The notes below the pieces were generated by a model, which ran no database searches, was not told where the DNA came from, and saw only the letters and a list, made by a program, of their open reading frames with translations. Below, in pieces: positions 21,559-31,190 of a DNA stretch of 64,000 nucleotides; the first letter of the stretch is position 1; every line of letters begins with the position of its first letter. Position numbers and translations under genes: made by a program. The stretch is from Neoscytalidium dimidiatum (taxonomy: Eukaryota > Ascomycota > Dothideomycetes > Botryosphaeriales > Botryosphaeriaceae), in the NCBI GenBank assembly GCA_037367355.1, contig CM074695.1:1922001-1986000 (forward strand). The letters are read 5' to 3'.

Positions 21559-23848
21559 TCATCTCCTCTTTGGTTTGACCAACTCGTTGAAAGTCTGCTC
21601 GATACCTCGTTTGACCTCCCTATAGCTGACCACTAGTACGTTCTGCTCGTCCCTGCTGACTAGCGAAATCTTCTCGTCGCTACCCACGTCCAGTTTGTTG
21701 AGGCAGCTGATCACATGCCCTAGATCCACGACGGGGTGCCCGTTCCCATCTACCTGGTGGAATACGTAATCTCTGAAAAGCTTAAGGTAGTACCGTTCGC
21801 CAGTCTCGGACCACTGAGGATTGTTCTCAAACTCTGGACGCTCGTTGATGAAGTTGAGTTTCGCCATCAAGCGCACGAGACGACCGTTCTCCAGCTCCCG
21901 GCCAAGATTGGACGTGAGACTATCCTCAGCATGGAAAGTGTTATCGAGGAGGATGGCCATCTTGTCCGAAATGGATCGAATGAATGTAGTAATGTCTTTA
22001 GGTGCAATCCCTGGCGCCTGCATCCCCTGCGCCGGTGGAGCCGGACTGAGGAGCCATGAAACGCAATCAATGAGATCCTTACTGTAGCTGCGGGAAAGTA
22101 TGTCCAATGCTTTCTGCACATTGACTGGATTAATGGAGTTGTTGCTTGCTATCGTGATAATGAGACGTCCGAGCTGCTGGAAGTCCTCCTGCTGCAGTTC
22201 CTGCATAGGGCGGATGTTATCAAAGTTGAGCAGATCTAAGATTGCGCAACTATTGAGGCGGATCCGGTTTTTCGAAGTAACCAGGATCTTGCTCGGGTGA
22301 ATTAATCTTGCCGCTAAGTTGTTGCTATGAATGGCTCTCAACGCTGAGGCAATTTGGACAATGTAGCCCCAAATGACTGCTTCTGGAACAGTGTGCGGAT
22401 TTGCACGGTTGTGATACCCACGGGGAGTGGCATTAAGATGCTGCTCCGAGAGCGTCTTGGAGAGGGGATGGTAGTCGGTTACGAAGATCAGGGAACTGTC
22501 ACCGAATGCTCGAGTAGTAAATGCATCATGGATAGCCACAATGCTCCCGTTATCAATGCGCTTCCAGGGTCTTACGGAGAAAATGGCTTGTTCACTCGTC
22601 AAGCGATATCCCTCGAGCCTTCGGAGAGTGTAGGTAAGACCATCCTTACTGGACACAGCCTTGTAAACCCAAGTGGGGTATCCAAAAAGAGACGCGTTCT
22701 TCTGGTTGTTCGTGTCCAATGGAACAAGAGAGTGGAAGTGGTCTACGGCACTGGGTAGAGAAGAGTTCGGCAAAATTTGACGAGTTGCCTCTGACTTGCG
22801 CTGCAAGTCTTCTCGGAGATGGTCAGGAATGAAGAAGTCGTGAGTGGTCTTCTGGTAAGCCAGCAGATTTTCCGGATGGGGGCCCATAGGGGCGTAGAGG
22901 TGGTATTGAATAGGTTGGGTAAATCCAGCCGTGTTCTGGAAAAAAGCCGCGCCGCCCATTGCGGCAGGATCTTGAGTATAAGGATTGAGTTGAGCAGCAT
23001 GATTGGCGGGACTCATGCCACCCATGGCAGAGGAAGCTGCAAAGGTATCGTATGGGTTCAAGGCAGCAGCCTGCACAGCGCTGTCGCCCTGGGAATTGTT
23101 AGGCCCCACACAAGGATTCAGAGATGATATGTTTTGAAGAACAGTTCCTCATGTTGGGCAAAAGAGGAAGTTGCGAATGCAAACGGCACACGCGACCCAT
23201 GGTGTTCCCAGCACAGCAAATAGCCCGGCGACTCCAAACTAGCACAGCCTGAAACACGCTCAGGAGATACAAGTGCACCAACAGAACCAAGTGGCCGAAA
23301 GCGACAACAGGAGCGAGAACATAGCCATAAACAGCTCCACAGAGAGACTCACCTGGACATCATAGCCCTGCGGCACGAACTCCTGGAAGTCGTGCCCATG
23401 CCACTCTGGTGTCGGCTCCTTCGCATGGACGGCCTGGTTGGCCTTGACCGCGGACTTGGGAGTAAAGACAGCGGCATTTGCAGCCTTCGGGGATATGGTA
23501 GTGGCGCGGGGCGAGGAGGTGACGCCGTTGGTGGATGGTTGCAGGGGAGTGAAGGATGGCGAGTCGACGTTGAAGCGCTTCTTGTTCTCGGACTGGTGGG
23601 CGCCGGCTATCTTGGAGGGATCGTGCTGGAAGACGCAGCCATTGTGTTCGTGACGGCAATGGCCGTAGATGGTGACGTTCCGACAAAGTATGTTGCTCTT
23701 GGGGTTATAGTCTGCGCGGCGCGGTCAGCAGCGGTGGAGGGGAGATGGGGGGCGGGCGTTCGCGCGGAGCAGTACCACGTCCTTTGCTGGGTCTCGGCGA
23801 AGCGACTGCCCGGCGGCTGTCACCCGGGCTTCCTCCAATTGCTGCCAT
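21559..23848 (-). CDS. PAN3: PAN3, regulatory subunit of the PAN2-PAN3 poly(A) nuclease
   Basis: Three exons (23848-23776, 23711-23353, 23088-21559) encode 653 aa. Residues 34-55 are the CCCH zinc finger (C-x8-C-x6-C-x3-H in CRNVTIYGHC...GCVFQH) that binds poly(A). The segment EWHGHDFQEFVPQGYD near residue 135 resembles the PAM2 motif that docks on poly(A)-binding protein. A disordered A/N/P-rich linker is followed by the pseudokinase (TYTLRRLEGYRL, VIWGYIVQIASALRAIH, LIHPSKILVTSKNRIRLNSC), in which the catalytic HRD and DFG motifs are replaced. The C-terminal knob carries FRDYVFHQVDGNGHPVVDLGHVI and ends in ELVKPKRR. It recruits PAN2 to trim mRNA tails in the cytoplasm. The second intron is long for this window (264 nt). 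The gene is head-to-head with the UBX gene. Confidence 0.96.
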
Positions 23849-24354
23849 CAGCGCAGGAGGAGTTCATGCAGCATGGTCGGGCAGGCGCGCGGGGTGAGGG
23901 AGGCTACAAGTCGAACGAGCGGGAGCGGCGGCCGCCCGAGTCGGCGGCGGAGACGGGGCCGGGGTGGCGGTGGCAGAGTTGTCGCGGGCCGGACGAATAA
24001 AGGCCATCCATCGGCACGGGTGATAGAGGAGTGGGTGAGCGTCGAACGCCTTCAGCGCGTCGGCGGACTGGAGGGTGGGCGAAGGTGCGCTGATGCCAGA
24101 CGCCAGCGCCCCCAGCCGCGCCGAACGGCCGCTCTGATCGGAAGCTTCGCGGCACCCTGGTCACCGCCCTGCCTGCGTCATACAGCTGGCGCCAGCCGCC
24201 GCGCCCCAGGGCCGCGTGCTTCCAGAAGAGAGACACCTTGTCCGCTCGCCCATCCCAAGCATCCGCGCCCGCGCTCCCTCAGCTCCGCACGCCTGCGCCA
24301 TCCAACCTCCGCTGTCGCTGCCGCCCGCGGCCACGGTCTGCCCTCGTCCGCATC
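23849..24354. promoter_or_regulatory. Shared divergent promoter, PAN3 / UBX gene
   Basis: 506 bp separate the two start codons, so both promoters and both 5' UTRs must lie here. It is GC-rich with no clear TATA box. A reading frame continues upstream of the UBX ATG to a TTG at 24238 but lacks an ATG. Confidence 0.6.
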
Positions 24355-25941
24355 ATGGCCGCGCCCAGCATCGATATCGGCCAGCTGTCCGAGGACCAGC
24401 AGCTGGCCCTCCAGCAATTCACCTCCGTGACCGACCAGAGCGTCGAGCAAGCCATTCCGCTCCTACAGCGCTGTCAATGGAACGTCCAGGTGCGTCGTCC
24501 CTACTCTTCATCCGTCTCTGCTTATCGCCCCGTACCAACTGTAGTCAAGATCGCTATTTCTAGGTTCTTCGACGGCGAGCCCGCCGAGCCCGCTGTGCCC
24601 GAGGAACCTGTCGCTGCGCCCCAAGACCCGCGTAGAAGGGAGACTCTCGCAAATGGGTTTGGAACTCCAAGGCGCTTCTCGCCCAGAGACGCGCGCAATC
24701 TTGAGCCTGCACCTCGCGTCGTGCCGCAACCAGAGAGCCAGGTTACCCAGCAAGCTCCTTTGCTACTCTCCGTCATCATCTTCCCATTCCGCTTCGCCTA
24801 CAGCATCGTTTCACGCTTCTTCAACTTGTTCTCCTACCTTTTCCCGTTTCTGCCGCGCCTTTTCGCTAGCAGAGCGGCTTCGCAAGGCCGGAGGAGAGAT
24901 ACTAGCGGACGCCGGCCACTGAACCCCCGGGACACTGCGGCTAGGTTCATACGGGAGTTTGAAGAAGAGTATGGGAGCCATGAGCTACCCTTCTTCGAGG
25001 GTGGCTACGCACAAGCGTTTGATTTGGCCAAGAAGGAACTCAAATACCTGTTGGTCATCTTGATTTCTCCGGAGCACGATGACACAGCATCCCACATCCG
25101 CGAGACGTTGCTGGCACCTGAGGTAGTAAATTTCCTGAAGGATCCGCAGAACAACATCATCGTGTGGGCTGGAAATGTTCAGGATGCTGAGGCCTATCAA
25201 GTATCTAATGCACTGAACTGCACCAAGCTCCCATTCGCGGGCCTGATTGTGCATACGCCCTCCGTCTCTTCCACCGCTATGTCTGTTGTTGCTCGCATAG
25301 TTGGCCCGACCCCGCCATCGACTTTCTTGTCAAGGTTGCAGACCGCCATTGCTCAAAACTCGGATTCGTTGAACCGTGTTCGTGCGACGAGGGCAGAACA
25401 GCAGGCGGCTCGCAATCTGCGCCAAGCTCAGGATACAGCCTATGAACGTTCGCTTGCACAGGACAGAGAGAGGGCACGACAGCGACGGCTTGCGGAAGAG
25501 GCAAGGAGGCTTGCGGAGCAGGAAGAACGTGAAAGGCAAGAGGCGAAAGAGAGGGAGGCACGCAATGTTGAGCAGTGGAGGAAATGGAGGGCCCAGTCTG
25601 TTGCTCCCGAGCCGGGCAGTGACGTGAATGACGTCGTTCGAATCAGCCTCCGAATGCCTTCGGGGGATAGGGTTGTCAGGAGATTTGCCCCGGACACGCA
25701 GATCGAGGAGCTCTACGCATTCGTCGAATGCTACGAATTCCTGCAGGAAGGCTCGGCAGAGAAGAAAGTGGAGAAGCCCGCTTCGTACGAGCATGAGTAC
25801 AAGTTCGTTCTTGTGTCGCCCATGCCTCGCGAAGAATTCGGCTTGGAGAAAGGCGGCACCATCCGCGAGCGCATTGGACGGAGCGGCAATCTGATTGTTG
25901 AGCGGACCGACCTAGAGAGCGATGGAGAGGAAGATGAGTAG
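24355..25941 (+). CDS. UBA-UAS-UBX protein (FAF2/Ucp10-like), Cdc48 adaptor
   Basis: Two exons (24355-24489, 24550-25941) encode 508 aa. Residues 5-52 form a UBA-like domain (SEDQQLALQQFTSVTDQS...QCQWNVQ class, then IAISRFFDGE across the splice). Residues 116-150 are a long hydrophobic hairpin (LLLSVIIFPFRFAYSIVSRF and FNLFSYLFPFLPRLF), as in FAF2/UBXD8, which inserts into the ER membrane or lipid droplets. A UAS thioredoxin-like domain follows (about 190-330; YLLVILISPEHDDT, NNIIVWAGNV). Then come a charged coiled coil (ERARQRRLAEEARRLAEQ...) and a C-terminal UBX domain (VRISLRMPSGDRVVRRFAPD). By family it recruits the Cdc48/p97 ATPase to ubiquitylated substrates in ER-associated degradation. 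The 60-nt intron has no in-frame stop, so retention would insert 20 aa into the UBA helix. Confidence 0.92.
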   Translation: MAAPSIDIGQLSEDQQLALQQFTSVTDQSVEQAIPLLQRCQWNVQVRRPYSSSVSAYRPVPTVVKIAISRFFDGEPAEPAVPEEPVAAPQDPRRRETLANGFGTPRRFSPRDARNLEPAPRVVPQPESQVTQQAPLLLSVIIFPFRFAYSIVSRFFNLFSYLFPFLPRLFASRAASQGRRRDTSGRRPLNPRDTAARFIREFEEEYGSHELPFFEGGYAQAFDLAKKELKYLLVILISPEHDDTASHIRETLLAPEVVNFLKDPQNNIIVWAGNVQDAEAYQVSNALNCTKLPFAGLIVHTPSVSSTAMSVVARIVGPTPPSTFLSRLQTAIAQNSDSLNRVRATRAEQQAARNLRQAQDTAYERSLAQDRERARQRRLAEEARRLAEQEERERQEAKEREARNVEQWRKWRAQSVAPEPGSDVNDVVRISLRMPSGDRVVRRFAPDTQIEELYAFVECYEFLQEGSAEKKVEKPASYEHEYKFVLVSPMPREEFGLEKGGTIRERIGRSGNLIVERTDLESDGEEDE

Positions 25942-26745
25942 GCTATGTTTGGGCAATTGGAAGGCATTGGGTCGGAGTCGAGCAATCATATTCAGCGCCA
26001 TGAATGGGCGGCTGTCTCTTAACGAGGCTCTTTTGCGGCGTACAAGGTAAATAGACGGCACAGGATTCCCGTGAAGCTCCTTAAATCAAGCCACTTTATG
26101 GTTCCTCTCCCACCGCCGGTCCTACCCTTGTCCATTCTGTTTGCCGTTTCAACGGTCCACCCCGTCTCCGGTGGATCGATCTTCGTTTTAGCGCATCTGG
26201 TCACTCGCATACCGCCCGCGGGGCACGTCCGAGAGCTAGGCCGGCGCACGCGGGAGCATGGGACTCGCGGAAAAATTGCCACGGAGAACTCGGAGGCGTT
26301 TGCGCCGACTGCGGACCTTTCTTCATGTCGTTAGTGCAGAGGAGTTGCTCACCAAGGCGAGTGCCTAGAGAGAAAGCGGCGCCGCTGCCGTGTGGCTGCA
26401 CACCCAGCTACCCCAGAATTCTCCGCATCCAATGACGAAGACCGGGGTTGCCATTTACCCGGCTCTCACCCCCGTCATCTATGCTCCCAACTCAGCAGAA
26501 CCGGTCAGCCCACCGCGTCCTTTTCGTGTCTGAGGTCCTGTACCTGCATCGTGCCCGTCTGACAGCGGCGCGTCTGCCGAGCTCGTCAACGATGGCTGCC
26601 GCGCCTCGTCCCCGCGCCTTGCGCTGTGCAAATTTCCGCTACTGCGCACGCTGTGCTATTTAGTTTCTGTAGATACCACTCTTCCCGCCGTGCTGCTCTG
26701 TGCCCCCTCCCCGCTCCGCCTGTTGCTGTTTTTTCTTCTTTCACG
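25942..26745. other. Intergenic region upstream of GH51 gene
   Basis: 804 bp containing the 3' UTR of the UBX gene and the promoter of the arabinofuranosidase. I did not see a convincing XlnR/AraR-type site by eye. Confidence 0.5.
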
Positions 26746-29117
26746 ATGCTGAGCTCCGTTTCAGCAGGTCTTTTGGGCTTTGCCATTCTTTTTCCTTCCA
26801 CCTACGCTCGAATTCCTCGTCAAGCACGTCAGGCCTCAGCTACTCCGTTCATCAACGCCACAGCAACCAACGTGAGCAGCGTGGCCCTGCAAATTAACAC
26901 CAAGGACACTTCCCTCCGCAACAAGACGGCTCCTTATCTGTATGGGTTGATGCACGAGGATATCAGCCACTCTGGCGACGGTGGCATTTATGCTGAGCTC
27001 CTGACCAACAGAGCCTTCCAAGGTCAGTCGTTCGTTTGACGAGCCATTGAGCATTCTGCCAACCACTTTTAGGCTCAAACATCATCCCCGGAGCCGTTGA
27101 TGGCTTGACTGGCAATGTGATCATTGACAGTGAGAATCCAATTGTCCCGTATGGCCCCGTCCTGACCGGATGGGCACCCATTGGAAACGTCAGGTTGACT
27201 TTGGATACGCTTCACCCTCTTTCTGACGCTCTTCCCACCTCATTGCAAATCGATATCCCGGCGAACGCGACAGGCGAAGTTGGCGTTCTCAACTATGGCT
27301 GGTGGGGTATGGACGTTTCTCCTCAAACCTACAATGCGTCCTTTTTCGTGTCTGCCAACCAGCCACGCTATCTCAACAACCAGACCACCTTCACTGTCTC
27401 GTTGCGCTCTAACCTCACGGGCGAGGTCTGGGTATCGGAGCAGATCGGTCCTGTCGACGTTCCTGTTCTGGGTTACACCCAGCTCAACGCATCGATTGTT
27501 AACACTGTGACGGCGCCTAATTCAAACAACACATTTGCCCTTACCATGGATGCCTCCGAGGTTGCTGGTCAAACTTTGTACTTCTCGCTCTTTTCGCTCT
27601 TCCCCGAGACCTTCAAGGACCGCCCCAACGGCCTTCGGAAAGATATCGCGCAGGCTTTCTACGACATGAAGCCGCGCTTCCTGCGCTTTCCTGGTGGCAA
27701 TAACCTTGAAGGAGTCTCGGTAGATAAGCGTTGGAAGTGGTGGAAAACAATCGGGCCCCTCAAGGATCGCCCAGGTCGGCCAGGTAACTGGAACTACTAC
27801 AACACAGACGGTTTGGGTCTCGTTGAATATCTCGAATGGTGCGAAGACATGGAGATTGAGCCAGTTCTTGCGGTGTATGCAGGCTTCTCACTCGATGTGT
27901 GGGGTCAATCCGGCACGGATTGGCCTCAAGATCGGATGGACGAAGTCCTGCAAGAGGCTTTGGATGAGCTGGAATATGTCACAGGGGACACTTCGACCAA
28001 GTGGGGAGCTCTCCGCGCTGAACATGGACACCCAGAGCCTTTCAAGATTGACTTCATTGAGATCGGTAATGAAGACTGGTTCTCTAGCACTTATCCACGC
28101 CGCTGGGTGTACCTGTACGAGGGGTTGAAGGCCAAGTACCCGAACATCACTTACATCTCATCGGCATACAATGAAAACCCGGATTACACAATTGATATTC
28201 CGGCTGGAGCGTACTGGGACACTCATCATTATGAGGTAGGAATTCAAATACCAATCTCCTGAAGCTGATGCATTCTAACATTCCATCACAGGAGCCGAGC
28301 TACTTCCTCGAGAACTTTGATTTCTACGATAACTGGCAGACTTCGACGGGCAACGAAGATGTCGGAGTGCTGCTTGGCGAGTACAGCGTGTACCAAGTCG
28401 ACACGCCCGACGGCGTCGTCAACTTCTCGAATCCCAGCGATATTCACGTGTACTATCCGCGCATGATCTCCGCGATTGCCGAGGGCATCTACGCGCTGGG
28501 TGCCGAACGCAACCCCAATACAGTCAAGCTGAACTCGTATGCGCCCAGCTTGCAGAACAGGAATTGGTACAATTGGACGCCAGATATGATCAGTTTTGAG
28601 GCCGATCCCAGCAAGACCGTGCTTAGCACCAGCTACTGGCAACAATGGTTGTTTGCCCACTATCATGGCACCCAGACTTTGCCGATCACCAACACGCAAG
28701 GTGATTTTAATCCGTTGTATTGGCAGAGCAGCATCGAGGAGGATACAGGTTCTATCTACCTCAAGGTAAGTCCTCAATCCTCGTGATTTCTGCGATTTCA
28801 AAGCGCTTTTAGCTGCTTTCTTATCTACCATTTATATTGAGGTATTAAGATCACTAGCTGATGAAATCCAGGTCATCAACGCTGGCAACCGTACCATTCC
28901 TTTGAGCGTCTCAATCGACGCAGCTTACAGCAAGGTGAACGGTACCATATTACAAAACGACGACATCAACGGCTTCAACTATGTCAATAACCAAACGGCC
29001 ATCGTCCCATATGCGCTGGGTGTCAACGGAACTGATCTACCGGCTAAATCTGCCAACGGTAGCTTCATCTGGAATGTGCCAATCCATTCAATCACCGTGC
29101 TTCAGTTCGACTTATAG
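26746..29117 (+). CDS. abfA: Secreted alpha-L-arabinofuranosidase, GH51 (AbfA-like)
   Basis: Four exons (26746-27022, 27073-28235, 28292-28765, 28872-29117) encode 719 aa. A signal peptide (about 1-21, SSVSAGLLGFAILFPSTYA) and more than ten N-x-S/T sequons indicate secretion. LYGLMHEDISHSGDGGIYAE and LLTNRAFQ form the GH51 N-terminal signature. Catalysis is assigned to Glu426 (acid/base, IEIGNEDW) and Glu510 (nucleophile, LLGEYSVYQ). RFPGGNNLEG and WKTIGPLKDRPGRPG are conserved substrate-site segments. A C-terminal beta-sandwich follows. It should release arabinose from arabinan, arabinoxylan and arabinogalactan in plant cell walls. It is somewhat longer than the roughly 630-660 aa usual for fungal AbfA. 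GH51 is favoured over GH54/GH62 by the GNE and GEY motifs. No other wall-degrading gene adjoins it. Confidence 0.93.
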
Positions 29118-29441
29118 AAGCGAGCAAGAGTGGTAAGGATTGCGCGTGAACGATTGTAACGCGATAGCTGGAGCAGATGATATTTATTTCTTGAATTACG
29201 TGAATAATATACTTTTTGTGTATCTCCTCCTACGCTTACAAGATGGATCGCCGTTAATGTGACCTCAAAAGTACCAAGTGAAACTCATCATATGTATTGT
29301 TGACTCAAACACGACATGTCACATTAAAGTCCCGATGAAATAACCATGTCTCTATAGCTCGTATGTTTACTATAGTGAAATACCATGTGCAATCTTGAGT
29401 AATAATAGACCCCAGAGATCTCTCGCCACACAGCTTATTGC
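29118..29441. other. Tail-to-tail intergenic region
   Basis: 324 bp of AT-rich 3' flanks between the arabinofuranosidase and kelch genes. Nothing else was seen. Confidence 0.6.
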
Positions 29442-30734
29442 TTACTCTAATTTGATAATCCAACCGTCTCCCTCAACTTCCTGCTTCGGATTGAGGCCTC
29501 CCCAAAGGATAATAGTCTTGTCGTCGATGTTAGAGGCAGCAAAGAACGACCTCGGCCCAGGATGAACCTTGCCTTCGTGCGAAAATTCCTCCTTGTGCAG
29601 CTTCACTTCAGCCTCCGCCCAGCTACCTTCGCCCGAGTCCATTCCAAGCTTATCTCTAGCAGTGTCCTTTACAACCGCCAAAGAAGGACTGGTTGAAGGG
29701 AGCTGGAATGTCCAGGCATCGCTGAAGAAATCTTTGGATCTGGGAGGCAGATCGGACGGTTGGCCATCACTGCGCTTTTGGCCGAAGATGTAAAGCAGAT
29801 AGTTACGTCCATGACCGGTGGAGATAGGCAGTGCAACAGCACCATCTCTGTCTGTATCAGGGCCCGGCACTAGAGGGTTGGAAGGCACAGGAATCGTGTC
29901 CCAACGTGCGGCCCCAGAGCTGTCCTGTAGATTGTAGAAGTGGACCGGAGACTGGAACTTGGTGTCTATGCCCACGGTGAAAGCCTTTTCCTGAGCGAGG
30001 ACAAGGCTTGCAGGTGTACCCACATGCGACAATGTCTGGTCTTCATGAGCCTGCCAGACGCCCGTCGCAACGTCGATGGAGCTCAGACTCGGCAACGGCC
30101 GCAGGTCATCTGTTCCTGCCGGACGACTGAAGCCTCCATAAATGAGAAGAGAGCTCTTATGGATGGCAGCACCGTGATAGTAGTGGCAATACTTTGGTCC
30201 CTGAGTATCCATAAGCGTCCATTTCAGGGTATCGGTGTTGAACGACCACAGCTTGGACCCTTCTTCGACGGAATTGCCTTTTTGATCGCGTCCACCGTAT
30301 ATGAGAATTTTATTCCCATAGACTGATGCCGAGTGACCCGCACGGGCTGGAGGTACGGCGGATCCATCGTCCACAGCCAACGCCGGAATACACTTGTAGT
30401 CAATATTCTCGTCCTTGTCCTTGAGTGGCAAGGTCAGTTGATGAAATTCGTTGCCGGCCAAGGAACCGTCCTGAGAGGCGCCCCCGAAGATATACGCCTT
30501 CCCGTTGATGATACTGATTGTGTGAGAATGGCGACGAATCAGGTCGCTTCACAGCAGCTTAGCTTGACGTCAAATAGAAGTAAGAGAAACTACTCACGAC
30601 ACAGCGATACGCGTGAAGGTAGCCTTCAACGGCATTGTTTTCTTGGCAATAGCGTATCCGGCGACGGCGCCGCCTTCGAGGGTGGTCGAAACGACCTGTT
30701 CGGCCACAACAGCGCCAGCAGCTATTTCAGCCAT
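29442..30734 (-). CDS. Kelch-repeat beta-propeller protein
   Basis: Two exons (30734-30598, 30546-29442) with a 51-nt intron encode 413 aa. Repeated kelch blades are visible, each with a GG pair and downstream aromatic residues: RHSHTISIINGKAYIFGG; ARAGHSASVYGNKILIYGGR; YHGAAIHKSSLLIYGGF; GRNYLLYIFGQ; PRSFFAASNIDDKTIILWGG. About six blades would close a propeller. The protein has no signal peptide or membrane helix, so it is probably cytosolic. Kelch propellers are binding platforms; the partner is unknown. The short N-terminal leader (MAEIAAGAVVAEQVVSTTLE) is Ala/Val-rich. It shares a divergent 456-bp promoter region with SPT20. Confidence 0.88.
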
Positions 30735-31190
30735 GATGGAAAAGGTGGTTGTTTGGTTGAGGCTGCGGGGAGCGAGTTGATTGCATCATAGCGTTGGTCT
30801 TTGTTCCTTGCAGGAGCCAGGAACGCTCGCTGGGTCAGCTTTGAGCGGAAGGCGCCAAGACCGGGGGAGCAGCGGCTAGCCTTCCGCTCCATGGCTTTAC
30901 TCGAGTACCGCTGCTTGCCTGGGCCGGTAGGCTCGCCCGGAGCCGCATGTGCATCCCCGACATCACCGCACCTCTCCACCACCCGCCCGCATCCCCGAAC
31001 GTCCCATCGCGCATCTCCTCCGACGCGTCCCCGTCCCTTGTTGTCGCGTCGCAAGCCGCAGTCTGCTGCCAATCCGACCGCCACCCGCGCCGACTGCGAC
31101 TCCTCTATGAAAAGCGCGCCATTGTCGTGATCGCCTGCGACTCTCCGTCGCTCGTCTCGCACGCGCTGATCTACCCTGGAATCTGCCACT
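30735..31190. promoter_or_regulatory. Shared divergent promoter, kelch gene / SPT20
   Basis: 456 bp lie between the two start codons. There is no obvious TATA box. The SPT20 side is C/T-rich. Confidence 0.55.

Noticed and set aside
23089..23109. Alternative PAN3 start inside the second intron
   Set aside because: The in-frame codon is GTG, not ATG, and the zinc finger exons upstream join cleanly across this intron.
24238..24354. N-terminal extension of the UBX protein
   Set aside because: The frame is open but starts only at TTG; the UBA domain begins right after ATG 24355.
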